Below, piece by piece: positions 46,669-59,330 of a DNA stretch of 64,000 nt; within the stretch, counting starts at the first letter, position 1, and every line of letters begins with the position of its first letter. Made by a program: the position numbers and the translations under genes. This DNA is from Ilyonectria destructans (lineage: Eukaryota; Ascomycota; Sordariomycetes; Hypocreales; Nectriaceae), in contig JAHEWK010000008.1 of NCBI GenBank assembly GCA_020740775.1, positions 372,001-436,000 of the forward strand, read 5' to 3'. The notes under the pieces were generated by a model, which ran no database searches, had not been told where the DNA came from, and saw nothing but the letters and a program-made list of their open reading frames with translations.

Positions 46669-48400
46669 GTTTAGGATCGGACTCGGAGACGACTCGGAGG
46701 CGAGGGAATTCGGAGTCGGAAGGGGGAATTCGCAATTGACGACCGGGAAGGGCGATCCGATCAGGGACGAGGCGGGCGACCAGGTTGGTTGAGGTCGTTC
46801 AAGTCGGCGGTGGTCTGAGGACCCGGGTGGAGGTTGAAGGGTTGGTCAAAGAGAAGTGGAGGGGGGTAGTCTCTATAACAGTGGAACGAAACACAAGGCC
46901 AAGAGAAAAGAAAATGCCCAAGAGAGAGGGCTGCGACGAGACAGAACAGAGTCGGCCACACACGCAGGTGTCTAGGAGGGTATTTGGGGGGGGGAGGGGA
47001 AAACAAGGGAAGAGGGAGAGTGAGGGAGAGAAAGAGTCCAGAGAGACGAGAGAAATGCGTCAATTGGAAACCCGCGAGCCTGAGTCTGAGGGTCGAGGTC
47101 GAAATGTGAGGAGCGGCGAAGCGGCGAGCCAGCAAGATTTTGGCATAAATTTGCTATCGGGGCCGGTGGTTGGCCCGGGGTGGAGGCTTTTTGGGGTCTT
47201 GGAGGGGACCTGGAAGGTACTTCGCCCAGAGAGTGACCTAGGGCGCCACCCGGGGGGTTAGGGGGGGCGTGGGCCACTGGACATAGTGGGCGTGGGCGGC
47301 GTGCGGCGGTCAAGCGAGCGAAAACCGGACCAGCGGCGGGCGGACGGACATACGTTGAACCGCTGGAGGCGCGCCGAATCTTGTCCATTTAGTGGACCTG
47401 GGGGGCGCTACGGGCCACCTTACGGCACCCGTGGACAGGTGACAGCCCATGTATTTGTGGCGACGGCGAACCTCTAAGATGCTTGGATTTCCTTTTATTT
47501 TCCTCCTTTTAGTCAGGGCGGCGCCGACCTTTGTCAGGCTGAGAGTGGCTGCTGTACTATGCATCCCGACCACGGCCACCACAACCATCATGGACGCCCG
47601 CCTATGCTGTGTGGTGCGGCAGTCAGCGCGGGCGTGCAAAGGGAAACAAGGGTCGTCCGTCCGCCATGTCGCCGGCGACCCCCCCAGCCGTCTCCACGTG
47701 CGGAGGGGCGCGTCCCTAATTTCTCGAGCATACAGTACTACGTGCAGCGAGCAGCAGCCAGAGGTGGAGGGTCAAGCGAACAGGGAGTGGACATGCGATC
47801 GGGATTATATGGGCGCGTGAGCGTGGGAGAGGTGAGCGAGAGTGAGCGAGAGAGAGTCATATGCAGCGCGCATGGCGGATGATGGCGGATGACTACGTAG
47901 TATGAGTGGGATGAAATGTGGATGGAGCTGGGCAAGGGGCATGGGCGTGGGCATACGGAGCGCGCCTCGCACTGCCAGCGCAACCGCACCCAGCCTGACT
48001 ACTCCAGCGTCCCATTACGCCAGACGCAAGATGCAATACAGTACCATCCATCCATTCATCCATCCATCCTTCCATCCTTCCAACTGTATTGTGGCGGACC
48101 AATGCACTGATGCCGTCGGCGCATACGGATGCTCCATCTAACACAGATCTCCCAACAGCCACCTTTCTTTTTTTAACATCTTTCTTTCTGCTGGCAGTAG
48201 GAATCCCGGGACCCGCAACCTCCCTAACTTATGTACTTCGTACGTCCGTCCGTATGGATCTCCAACTGCCCTCCCTCACCACCGGCATCACCACCGAGCC
48301 GGGCCTGGGGGGGGTTCGCCATAGGGAGTGGCAGAAGGAACCGCGAAAGGAACGGACCCGCAGAGCCGGAGTTTCGGAGGAGCACGCGCACGCATCCACT

Positions 48401-48427
<27 letters not shown>
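48401..48427. repeat. TC dinucleotide microsatellite
   Basis: A 27-nt uninterrupted TC run, followed by CCACTCTCTC. Non-coding. Confidence 0.9.
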
Positions 48428-48431
<4 letters not shown>

Positions 48432-50372
48432 CACTCTCTCCCACGGGCCGCTCTCCAACAGCTCGTGGAGCTAAGCTATTGTAAGTGACCTACCTGAACG
48501 AGGAAGGGCACAATACCCGTCAAGGTGAGGTAATACAATTTGCTGGCCGGGGGTGTGTGTTTTGTGTTTTAGCCATGAGTGGCGCGCGTTCATGAGCCCC
48601 ATCGCTACGCCATCCATATGCCCATCTCCCATCCCGCTTCAGCGGCAGCTATTCCTGTCTCGTCATTTGAGGTCTCATAGTCGGTACTCCGGTTGTACAC
48701 AGCATGGAGCCAGAGAATGGTGGAAAGCTGACCGCTGCTACTTGCCCTAATGACACTGTCACAATCTCGTTGTAATTTTTTCCTTCCCTGTGACGCGCTT
48801 TTCCATTCCCTCTCTTTTCGTCTTCCTCTCTTGTCCCTCCTCACAACTGCGCGAAATAAAACATATCAAGAGCCCCAACTCCCTCCTTCTCAGCTGACAG
48901 CCCGCCAGCCCTGACTCTCACCCACCCCGGCGGCGGCGGGCGGCTGAGACAGGGCCAGGCGGCGTGTCCTATCATCCTGTCGTCCTGCACAGTTTCCGCT
49001 GGGCCGTAGCGTTCCGTACCTCTGAGCCTTAGCGCAGGTCGCCTGCAAGTACCTCCTCACCTTGTAGGACCCTCTTCCAGCGCGTATTCCAGCGCCTTCT
49101 CGTCCGCTCCGGACTGGTCGCCGTATATGATCGCCAGGAGGGGCAATCTGTAGCGTAGCGTAATAGCGGCCACCCCAGAGTCCCGTCATCTCCAGGTTTC
49201 CAGAGGGTCCCACGTCCCCCAACGTCCACGAGACGAGGCACACGGGGATGGCCACACCGAAGCCGGGGCCACGGGGGAGCGCTGGAATTGGCAGAAGGCG
49301 CACGGATCAAGGTATCATGGATGTATCATCGCCCACCTTGTCTGCCGCGTGCCGTTTCCAGATTTTGTCCCTGGCCATTTGAGATCCTGGCAAATGGCAG
49401 ATGGCAGATGGACAATGGCACACAGTACATAATTGCAAGACAAGGGGTAAAAGCTACCGGGGGGTGCGGACTGCTCAACTCCATCGAAAGCTACAGCTAT
49501 CCGCAATCCGCAATTCGCAATCCATAAATCCGCATCGCAACCGCACCGCTCACAGCCAAGTAAGGTACGCGGTACCTAATGCCTCTTCTCTTTCGCTGAT
49601 CCTCCGCAATCCCCCTTCGCGCAATTAGTGATACCCACACCCCCTCCCGCTCCCCGGGGAGTCCCCAGGGTCCCTTTTTCTTGGCGCCAGAGCTCCGGAG
49701 GGCCGGAAATTCCCGGTCACGGACCAGCACGAGCTTCCGCCGTTGATTGAGGAGGTGAGCGGCGCGGGAAGGAGGGGGAAAGGGAAAGGGAAAGGGAGAG
49801 GGAAAGAGAAACGCGGAGGAGCTGGAGGAGGGAGAATGGGGGTGCCCCGTTTTACTCCAGAAGCCCGGAACGAAGCTTGGGCTTCAAACATAACATCGGA
49901 CGCACAGGTGAAGCGCGGGATGAAGAATAGAGGCTGGCATTGGCGCTGGCATGGTGGGGAAAGTCGGGGAGGGTAGGGTGTAGGGATTCTGGATATGTTC
50001 TAGATCTCGGGGCGCCGCGGAGAGCTTGTTCTGCTCTGGAGTGCCACTATGTAAATACTACGCGGGATGTACGGCGCTACAGCAATACAACGCGGTCACG
50101 CACGACAGAGCAGTCCCGGGACACGGCGTTGGCTCGAGATTGCGGTGCATGACGACTTCGCCACGGGCCTGTCCCGTCCCGTAACGCGCTGTCAACAACG
50201 GGTCTATCGCGGAAAAAGCAAGCAGCAGTTGCGCCTCGTGCTGGCCATGGGGCCGGAAAAGCCTCGCCCGAACCATTGACGCTCTCACGGTGCCTTCTCC
50301 TTCTCCATGCTCAGACAGCAGGACTGGAGGGGTGCGTGGAACCGGCCGGACAGGGCTTCCAGGGGCCTTGCA

Positions 50373-50398
50373 CTAACCCTGCTAACCCTGCTAACCCT
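50373..50398. repeat. CTAACCCTG repeat, three units
   Basis: Nine-base units with a CTAACCC core that recalls the fungal telomere strand (CCCTAA), but the spacing is nine, not six, so it is not a telomeric array. Confidence 0.75.
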
Positions 50399-51888
50399 TG
50401 GCCCTGGCTTAACGCTTCCCACGCGGTACATCCAAGGTACATGCGCTGTACGGCTCCGTCCCCCGTGCCCGTGCCCGCGCCGTATGTACGACGGCGTCCG
50501 CGATCCTGTGGATGGATGCGCATAGCATGTGCCTCTGAGCACTGCTCATCTGCGTTGCTCCATATGCTGTGTTCCGTATGTTGTGCTGTGATGCGCTATG
50601 CTGCCTTGTTTTCTTTTGCTTGTGCTCTGCTAGACAACGAGAATGATAATACAGCGTTACTCAGCCAAAATTCAGTCACTCACTCGAATTGCGATTGCGG
50701 CACCCACATCCCGAGATAGGAGCTGCTGCAAGTGCAATTGATACATTTCATTGGAGCTCCGGCACGACAACACCTTGTGTAAAAAAGAAATGCAATATGG
50801 CCCAGTTGAGATGGGTCAGGATTATATATCATACACATCTAGAGCCTCGCCCCCTCCCCTCCCAGTAAGTCCTGCGAAAAGAGAGCGGCGGTCCTAGTCT
50901 TCACTGTCGGTACGGTTGTGGTGGTGGTGGGGTGGTGGCTTGCTTCCGCTGCCACCTATCCCAGCACAATCCCTCATACATCCGTGATTGTTGATTCAAT
51001 TGATTGATTAATCCCATCTATGCCCGCCCTTTCCGGGGCAGCTCAGGCCAACCCAAAACCGAGACCAAACCAGACCCCCCTGTCCCCACCCCCACGGTCC
51101 CTGTCCCTGATCCATGATCCATCCATCTCCCGGGTCGCAATCCATCGCACATCTGACTGTCCCTGCACCGCACTTCCTGCAAGAGCAGCATGGCGGTGGT
51201 GGCCGTAGTCGTGGTGGGTGTGTGCGTGAGTGTGCGTGGTATGGTGGGATTGTAATTGCGATTCCCGCAACGCCGAATTCCGAACACACACAATAATCCA
51301 GCCAGTAAAGTAAAAGTGAGATAACGCAGAAAAACCTTTGCAGTCGTGATCCTCATAACGGTCATCCAGAGTCGTAATACAGGTCCCTCTTCCCATTCCT
51401 GGTTAGCTGGACTGGCCGAATAGGAAGAGGGCCCGCGGTTGTTGCTGATGTCTTGTTGCTTTTTGACGTCCTTGCTCCGAGTTAAGTCCAGCCCGTCCAA
51501 TCCACCCGCAGGTGATTATTAAAATGTAGTTGTCAAACAGAAGCGCCCTCAAGTGAGGACTAAGGCGAAAGGCGGAAAGCCTACAGGTGGCAGAGCGCGA
51601 AACGAGGCTGGGTGGCTGGGCCTCGTCGGCTCCGTTTCCCGGGCCGGTGTTGGCCAGCGACCCCGCGGTGAACAAAAACACGTCCCGGGCCGGTGTCGAA
51701 GGCCACCCCACGGTGAGGCCCGATGGGTGACGGCATCGGCAGCGGCAGGGACTCAAAACCAACTCAGACACACAATATACAGTCGTGATAAGCTCTTGCA
51801 GGCGCCACGCAGGCCGTCCCTGCAAATCGAACATGCGCATGCCGTTGTCAACCGCAACGTGCCGGCGGCGTCCTTGCCTCGGTCTTGC

Positions 51889-54047
51889 TCAACCTTCAAT
51901 AGGCACGAGTTGGCCTTGCGAAGCGTACTGCACCTCGGCACTGCTCTCACGATACGAGTCTTGCGACGACAACCGACGGACTGGCGATGACTGATGAGGC
52001 AGCGTGAAGCCGGCATCGAGCGCGCTCTGTACGAGCAGCGACGCCTCCTTAAATCGTCGCTCCGCATACTTCTCGAACACTGCCGCGTGGTGGAGATGGG
52101 GCCGGTCGCAGCACTCAATCATCATGGTGACGAGCGACTTCAATTGGCTCCATGAGTATCCAGAGTAGTGCACGTGTGCTTTGCTCTATTGAATTGTTAG
52201 TCAAAAGGTCTCACGATTCTAATCATCGATTCCAACTTACCCAATCGCCCTTGTTCAGAATGAGTCGCGACAAGCAGTGCGCGCCTGCAGCGAGGAAGCT
52301 GGGTGGCGAGGCCACGAACCGCTCATCCATGATGGTCAGCTCAAGGAAGTATTTGGCGAGCGTACGGGTCTCGAGATCGTAGTCGTCTGCCTTGCTCACG
52401 CGTCGCAGAAAGCTCATCGGACCAGGCCAGCCCAGCTCGAAGTTAAGCATGCTAAGCATGAACCGCTCCGCCTTGAGCACCTCGTCCGCCGTGTATCCGT
52501 TATCGACCATATATACAATCTCCTGCAGGGAAGGGCAGTTGATCTCTTCATATTTCGACGCCACCAGGATTGCTGTCGCGCCGACCAGCTGGAGCTTGCC
52601 GATCGAGACGATCTTGGCGGAGAGAAATCGGTCGATGTAATTGACCGTCAAGAATAGTGTCTCAGGGAGCAGGCCAAAACGGTTGTGTACCTGAACCAAC
52701 CAATCCATAAGCACCGATCGCATCGACCACTGAATCTCGGTTTGAATATCCATGTAGTGGGGGTTGGGAAGCATCTTGATCTATACCCGCAGTCAGTATA
52801 CATTCACATACAACACGGCTTAGTCGCGTACCTCAAGTTCCCGCATGTACTCAAAAATATCGTCGCCATACTCGGCAACCATGCTCACGTCCCAGAGCTC
52901 CTCTTCGATGTCGTCCTGGGTGCGAGTTCTCTCAACTTCCAGCTTGGCTTCCTCGAGCTCACGTTGCACACGAGCGGTGACACGGGGTGGCACAACGGTA
53001 GTGGCACCAGCAGTCAGGTCGCGGGAACGGAATGAGTGCGCAGTCGTGTATGCCTGGTCCTGGTCGTCAAAGTCCTCATCGTCTTCCTCATCCCAGCACT
53101 CCTCGGGCTCGGACATGGCAGGAAGGGCGGCCCCTTGGTACGCGGCGGGAACAGCGGCTTCTTCCTCGGTAATCTCAGGGAGCTTTACAGACAGCTCCAC
53201 GTAGTCTTCTTGATGATTCACCTCGAGGCGGGCTTCTTGGTCGGCGCCAAGATAAAGGGAGTCGAGGTAAGCAGCGTGAGTGTGTGCGTAGTCAACCTCC
53301 TGCAAGGCCATGGCGGCCGCCTCGGCGTCTTCGTTCGATGCTTCGATAAGATCTTCCTTGGCCACAATTGTCTCCAGTTGCTTGCTCTGAGTTCGTCGAA
53401 GTGTGGGTTGGTGCTGCTTCAGTTGGGGTTGGCTCTTGTGATGGCGAGGTTGTAGAGGGCGCGCGTCGATAGTTGTAGAAGTGGCGTGCGAGGTCTTGAC
53501 CTGGGTATCTTTTTTAACATAAGAAGGGCGGTTCTCCTGGGAGTCGTTGCGAACAGCCTTCTTGTTCGCCTCAGAGACCTTAGACTCAAGGCCACCCTTC
53601 GAGTTCGCGGCGAAGCCACCGACAGATCTTTGAGCCGGACGGTTGAAGGCATCTTTTGTGTGAGCAAGAACATTCTCCTTGTTCACTGGAATAGCGGCGA
53701 GCGCTGTACTTGTGTTCGCGTACACCTTGAGCACCTTGCCCTCGTCGCGCCCGTGACCAACATGCTTGCTGAGGTTAGTCACGTCGCCGAAGGCAGCTCG
53801 CTTGGCAGGGCCGCGGAAGCCGGCATTTGAGGCCGAAGTCATCGTCGACAGATTTCCCATAGACTTGTGTCGTTGATGGAGCTGGGGGGCGTTCTCAGCG
53901 CCGCGCGGTCGGAAGGGCTGCGAGGACAACATCAGTACAGGATCGCATAAGCAAACTCAGGAGTTGAAGGGAGGGTCGTGGATCAAAGACGTGTATAACA
54001 AAGAAAACGCGCCACGGCGCCAGAATCAACATACCCTTGCGTCCATG
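51889..54047 (-). CDS. B-type (G2/mitotic) cyclin
   Basis: Five exons by splice signals and frame: 54047-54036, 53917-52832, 52780-52241 and 52185-51889 are coding, four in all, giving 644 residues; any further exon would be in the leader. The first coding exon is only 12 nt (MDAR), joined by a GTATGT...GCAG intron to PFRPRGAENAPQ. Residues 44-52 read RAAFGDVTN, a destruction box with Phe in place of the usual Leu, and KEN lies at 84-86. A long acidic, disordered stretch follows. The cyclin boxes start near residue 386 (MRSVLMDWLVQVH) and include LVASKYEEI, followed by the C-terminal cyclin domain. This pairs with Cdk1 at the G2/M transition, like Cdc13, Clb or NimE. It is larger than NimE because of the long N-terminal region. 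Confidence 0.93.
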
Positions 54048-57000
54048 GTGAAAAAAAGCTGCTGTTAGTTTGTATGACGCTGGAGAAGTTGATAACACGC
54101 GATTGGAACTCGATGTTCGAGCGCCGGGACAAAACACGGTCGTCGGGGGTGTTGGTGACGAAGGCGCGTCGCAATATCATGTACAGGTGATGTTTGTACA
54201 CGGAAGAGTCTTGAAATCAGCTGCAGAGACAGAGCGAGCACGACGCGATGATCTCGAACAGGCTCAGATGAGCTGATGACGAGCGACCGAGGCTGCTTTT
54301 TCCTTCTGAGTCTCTTTTGATGATGAATGGCCGTGTTTGGAGAGGGAAGTAGCCCGGGAGATTCGATGGCGCTGGCGGGAAAGGGGTGTTATTTCGGCAC
54401 GGGTGGGCTTTGACCAGGAAGGACGGCCAGGGATTGATGAGATGGTGCCTAGTGCGATGGTGCTGGACAACGGAGAGATTCGCGACCCGGCCACAAGAAG
54501 AGGTTGAAGATGTTTGGGGAAGGAGTGGGAGGTGAAGGAAATCGAAGGCGACTCTGGATGCGAAGGGAGGAAAATAAACCACAGGAGCTCAGTCGTCAAT
54601 GCTGCCTTGGCTGCAGCGTCGCCGTAACTGTGCAACGGGCAACCAGCGAGCAACGGGCAACGGCTGGCCATACGGCAGGTTCGCGGTGGCTTGATGGGGC
54701 CTGCCTCTGCGGCCTGGGGGGGACGACTCCACTTTTCCGCCCGCCTGGGAGATTGTTTGTTTGTTTATGCAGCAGCTTTCTGCACAGATTAGGCGCCTTA
54801 GCGCAGGGAGACCTCAGCCCACCCGCGCTTCGGTTTGCAGGCATGTTGTGCACGGGCCGTCCCTTGGCTGGTGCGTACATTTCTGCTGGTCGTCCCGGAG
54901 ATGACGGACTATGACGGGCCACGACGGGCCATGACGGCTATTGTGCGGATTTGCCCAGATTAGAAGCCGCTAATCCTGTTTGGGCTATCGTCAATCGCTG
55001 TCGCGTCTCACAGCGATTGATTTTCAGCATGGAATTTCGATCACAACGTTCTGGACGACGCAAAAGCGGCTGCCACATCGCAAAATATCTTGTGTTGATA
55101 TCTTTGTTTACTTACGTCCTATATGCCACCGTTTTAAGCTTCATGCGCTGCGTATTCCGTCGTTCATGCATCATCTTATCAACCTTGTCCGACCGCGTCG
55201 GTCCGACCCCCTGCCGCGCACGAAGTAACCGCGCCCTCACGTGACGCTTTCCTACCCTATGAGCGACTCCAACTCCATGACGAACAAAGGCGCCTGGGAC
55301 ACCAACGTGTTGCCGAGACCTCGTCGCAGACGAAAGATAAAGGGAACTTTGCCAACCCGTTGTCTTCCGACACCCCCGAGACATTGAAGTCTCTCGCGCT
55401 GGAGGGCTGATCGTGGCCCAATCCGGGAGATACTGCCACCCGCACGCGCCTGGCCCTTGCTCACCAACCCAAAGCCGAGACCACATTAGGACCAGTGGTT
55501 TCATCTCACAACCTCTCACGCTGAACGAGAGGAACTGCATTGCCAGCAATGGTTCATCGGGAGGGGACTATCGTTTCTACGTACCTATGTAGTGCACCAT
55601 ACTCTAGCAGCAATTCGCAAGATCGTCAAGGACGGGGCCATGGACAAATCAGTCCGGGGCTGCGAACCCCAGGGCCAATCCACCCGTTCGGGGTGGATGG
55701 CATCGCCCCTCCTCAACCCGCCACGCAAGCTGCACTAAACCCACGTCTACGCCACCATTTCTGGCCTCCCAGCTGGGCCACGCTGCTACACCGTCGGAGT
55801 CATCCAATTTCAACGGGGCACCGTTTTTTCCGAGTTCCCCGATGCATTGTGTTCACTACCGCATGCCCCATCGTGGCCTGGCTGGGGTACGCGCACATCG
55901 AACATCGAGAAATCGGGTTTGCGCATCGCGCAACGATCCGGTCCAACCCGCTCCTATCAAGGTGAAAAGCCCTACTAGCGCAGGCAACATAACCTCGCAG
56001 GGTCGTGTGCGCAGAGGGCTAGGATCTGGACGACATATGCGACTCTCTCTTGCGGTCCGGCGCATTCCCAACCAGCCTGTGCCAAAGTTCTTTGACGGTC
56101 AAGTAGCGAATCGCTTCAGCCTTGCGACTCCTTCGCCTTACGTGTGCGACTTCCCGGAACCCTATCATTCGTCACCAAACTGTTCGACACCAACGTTTGC
56201 AAGGGAGGCCGGTGGTGTGGTCACTCAATGTGTGTGAATGGTAAGCTTTCGCATCAAATCTCGCCGAGATGCGACGGATTGCGCGGGAACCAACGGGTGT
56301 CGATTGCTGTGGGTTCGTTGGGCGCATCGACACAATCTAGCGACCGCCACCATGCCAGGCATGCCCATGGCATACGCCTTGACGAGATATGAGGCAATAG
56401 AGCGCAATCTCGCAACCGGCCTGGGCGCAATCGGCTTTTGACACCCTGAATCGCAATGACAAAGAGGCCGTACTCGCACACCACGTAAAGCCATGGCCTG
56501 TCTTGACGGCCTTGCATTTCTAGGCCAAGCCCTCTCCAGTCTGCCGCACATGGGCACACACCGTAACTTGACTGCGCTAAGCATGCCATTGGAAGACGGC
56601 AGCGCGACCCAGATGGCATTACTGGGGCCCTGCTGGCCAGGGCCCGGCGCAAATCATGAGTCGTCTGAACTCGCCCTCAACGGCCAACATAGGACACGCA
56701 CACATCGTGGACGCACGCGAAAAAGGCTGATGGAGGTGAAGCGACCGCCCGGGCAGCTTTGGCTGGGCTGCGATGGACGCTGATTCGTGCGACGCGGCCC
56801 TTGCTGTCGCATTTTGTTGTTGACCCTTTTGCGCCAGCGCATCCAACATGGACGGAGCGGGGCGGCGGTGACAGCGCGCAAGCGTCATGCTCGATGGGCG
56901 CATCGCATGCCATGGGGACAACCCACGGGCGCATCTCTTTGGACGGTGCAATTCTCCTTGGGCAGCGCAAAAGCACCACAGTATCAATGTGGCCATGGGT

Positions 57001-58337
57001 CCCCTCGCCCGACCCGTACAAATCGTTTGAGGCCCGGTCTCAAGTCCGATCCCCCAAAAGCCAAGTGTGGCGAGCTGCAACGTCTGCCGATACCTTGCCT
57101 ATCCGGTGCTTCCAGATCCAATGCAGGGATATGACGAGTAAACTGGGGATTGGTAGAACAGCATGAGCATAATGGAGAAGGGAATGCTTGAGTAGACTGT
57201 TCGAGCTACGCATCCCGACCCAAAAGGTTCCCAAAGGCGGTCCAACCATCCATCCCATGGACGATCATGGCTACTGCCATGTGCAGCTTCTAGACTCACG
57301 CTGAAACATTAGGAGGCCCAGCGATGTGGCCAAGCTCCATTCTCCATTTCCCATTTCTCTGCCTTGATAACGGGCAGCCAGTCGAGCAGAAGAAAACACT
57401 GTTTACTTTGATTGTCCGGACGGATCAACGTGAAACCAGCGCGACCTTGAAGGAACAAGGAGGAACCAGGTCCGGGTTCCCAAACGTCGGGGCAAGCTTA
57501 CGAGTTGGGGAGGAGGGAGTTGGAGAGAGGGGCGCAAAAGTTGAATTGGACGTCCCTTTGCCGTCCTGGTATCGCCATCTCCTCTTGGCCCCTCTTGGAT
57601 GTTACCTTCTCTCGAGGTCATGCGCTGGACGATTCGGGAGCGTTCCACTTGTCTCGGGGAGTCTTAATCGCATGGTCAACATGGCCGTGGTCGGCATCCA
57701 AAGGTGACAATACACCGTCATGAGAGCGTCGCAGAGACAACAGTGAAAAGTATGGCGCAACATGGATATGACGCCCATCCGCCCATCCGCCCATCTCGTT
57801 CAGCCAGTCAGACAGCCAAACAATCCAATCTACAAGTATCCGTACCTCCCACCATGACATACTCCCAGTGGCGGTTCATTGGCGCACGCTCAAAACAAAG
57901 CATTTATTATTATTCCCTCCAGATCGCATCAGTCCCGGTTCCCCTCGAGGCCCTGCATCAGGAAGCGGGCGTCTCTAGGACCGGCTGGGCTGACCACGGT
58001 TTTCGCACGATTGGCTGTTGGTGACTGGTTCTTGTGAAAGAACCACGGAACCACGCACCAGCGAGAGAGCTGAACACCGAATTCTTTGTCCATGACGCCG
58101 CGCTTGTCAAATCTATTGCCGCCGGGCTCGGTCTCCTTCCGTCTGTCGATGCTCGAGGTGAGGGGCCAGGAGCCATTGGGACCAGAAGACGCCAGGTTTC
58201 ACAGTCTCTCAAGCTCCAAGCCGCAGGCCGAGTCGACGGCCAGACCAGACCCAGTTTGCGATTGTGCGCCCACGGAGTCCCGGAGGTTACCCAGACTGGC
58301 TGGGGCTGGGCTGTTGCCAAGGTTCTCGCAAGCCATT

Positions 58338-58438
58338 GGTGTGTGTGCGTGTGTGTGTGTGCGCGTGTGTGCGTGGTGTGCGTAGTGTGCGTGTGGATGA
58401 AGTGCGTGTGGATGTGCAATGTGTGTGGATGTGTCAGG
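58338..58438. repeat. GT-rich minisatellite
   Basis: About 100 bp of alternating GTGTGCG, GTGTGTGT and GTGTGGATG units on the plus strand. It is alternating purine-pyrimidine, so it could favour Z-DNA; that is inference. Confidence 0.85.
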
Positions 58439-59310
58439 ACCCGGAACAAGACGTCGCAGCGGCGCCTGCAGGCCACCAGGTGCGCATCGCAGCGTGCCTG
58501 CTACTGCTCGTGCTGCCGCTCTTTGTGCGTGTGCTATTCCCAGTTTTCGTAGCTGCTTGAGCTAACGGGAACCACCTCAATCCATTGTTTATCAGCTCCA
58601 CCGCACATTGCACCGCACCTGCGCCAGCATCGATAGAGTGAAGACAGAAGCAGGGTCGACATGCAACCGCCTCGACGGCTTGGAGTCTTGGGCGCAGCAC
58701 AACGAACGAGAGAAGAGAACGGACGCTGGAGGGGCTGGGGCCGGCCACGGTTGTTGGCCGCTGGGCGCCGGCGCCTAGCCGAACTAGGGTCCTTGGGAGA
58801 CAGACCAGATGTCGCTAGCAGATGGATCGCAGGCGGTCACTTGGACTGGACTGGCGGACATCAATGGCCTGGCAGAATTCATCCATGAGGAGCCCTTGCT
58901 CTCGTGCGTGTGCCTTTGGGGGCGGGTCGGTTCCCAGTTCGGAGAGGGCGAGTGACGGGAGTTTGAGGAGAAGACATTGACGGTCCGGCGCAAAGTTGGC
59001 TCCCCCATCCGTCGCCCTCCGTCTGTCTGTCTGTCTTTCCGTCTGTTCGTGCCGCCATCTCTCTGCGCTGTGCAACGAGACGACAGATGAGGAACGAATG
59101 GGCATATGAATACAGTTTCTGTTGCGTTGCACCCACCACCATGCCATGATCTGGGGCCATCATCGCCGTATAAAGTACGTATGTAGCATGCGCTGCTGCC
59201 GGGGATCGACAATGACTACCGGGCCCTGCCCAGCTTTGCCCCCCCTTGGGCCGCCCGGCCAGGTTCAAGCCTGTGACGAGCGAGGTCATCCCATGTGCGC
59301 GCCCAGAGGC

Positions 59311-59330
59311 CTGGCTGGCTGGCTGGCTGG
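59311..59330. repeat. CTGG tetramer repeat, five units
   Basis: Five exact CTGG units in non-coding DNA. Confidence 0.85.

Larger units (their letters stand above)
46669..51888. other. 5.2 kb intergenic region rich in simple repeats
   Basis: This holds the upstream region of AGC1 and the downstream region of the cyclin gene. The part next to AGC1 is purine-rich on the plus strand, i.e. a pyrimidine-rich leader for AGC1. Simple repeats include CATC-type (48044-48083), TC (48401-48427), GGGAAA-type (about 49770-49807) and CTAACCCTG (50373-50398). ACTACGTAGT occurs at 47892-47901. No open frame shows a domain, and none chains convincingly by splicing. Confidence 0.55.

Noticed and set aside
50373..50398. 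Interstitial telomere repeat
   Set aside because: The unit is nine bases and only three copies exist, so it is not TTAGGG-type.
55660..55690. Possible tRNA T-arm (GGGGTTCGCAGCCCC on the minus strand)
   Set aside because: The loop lacks the conserved A58 and no acceptor stem is found.
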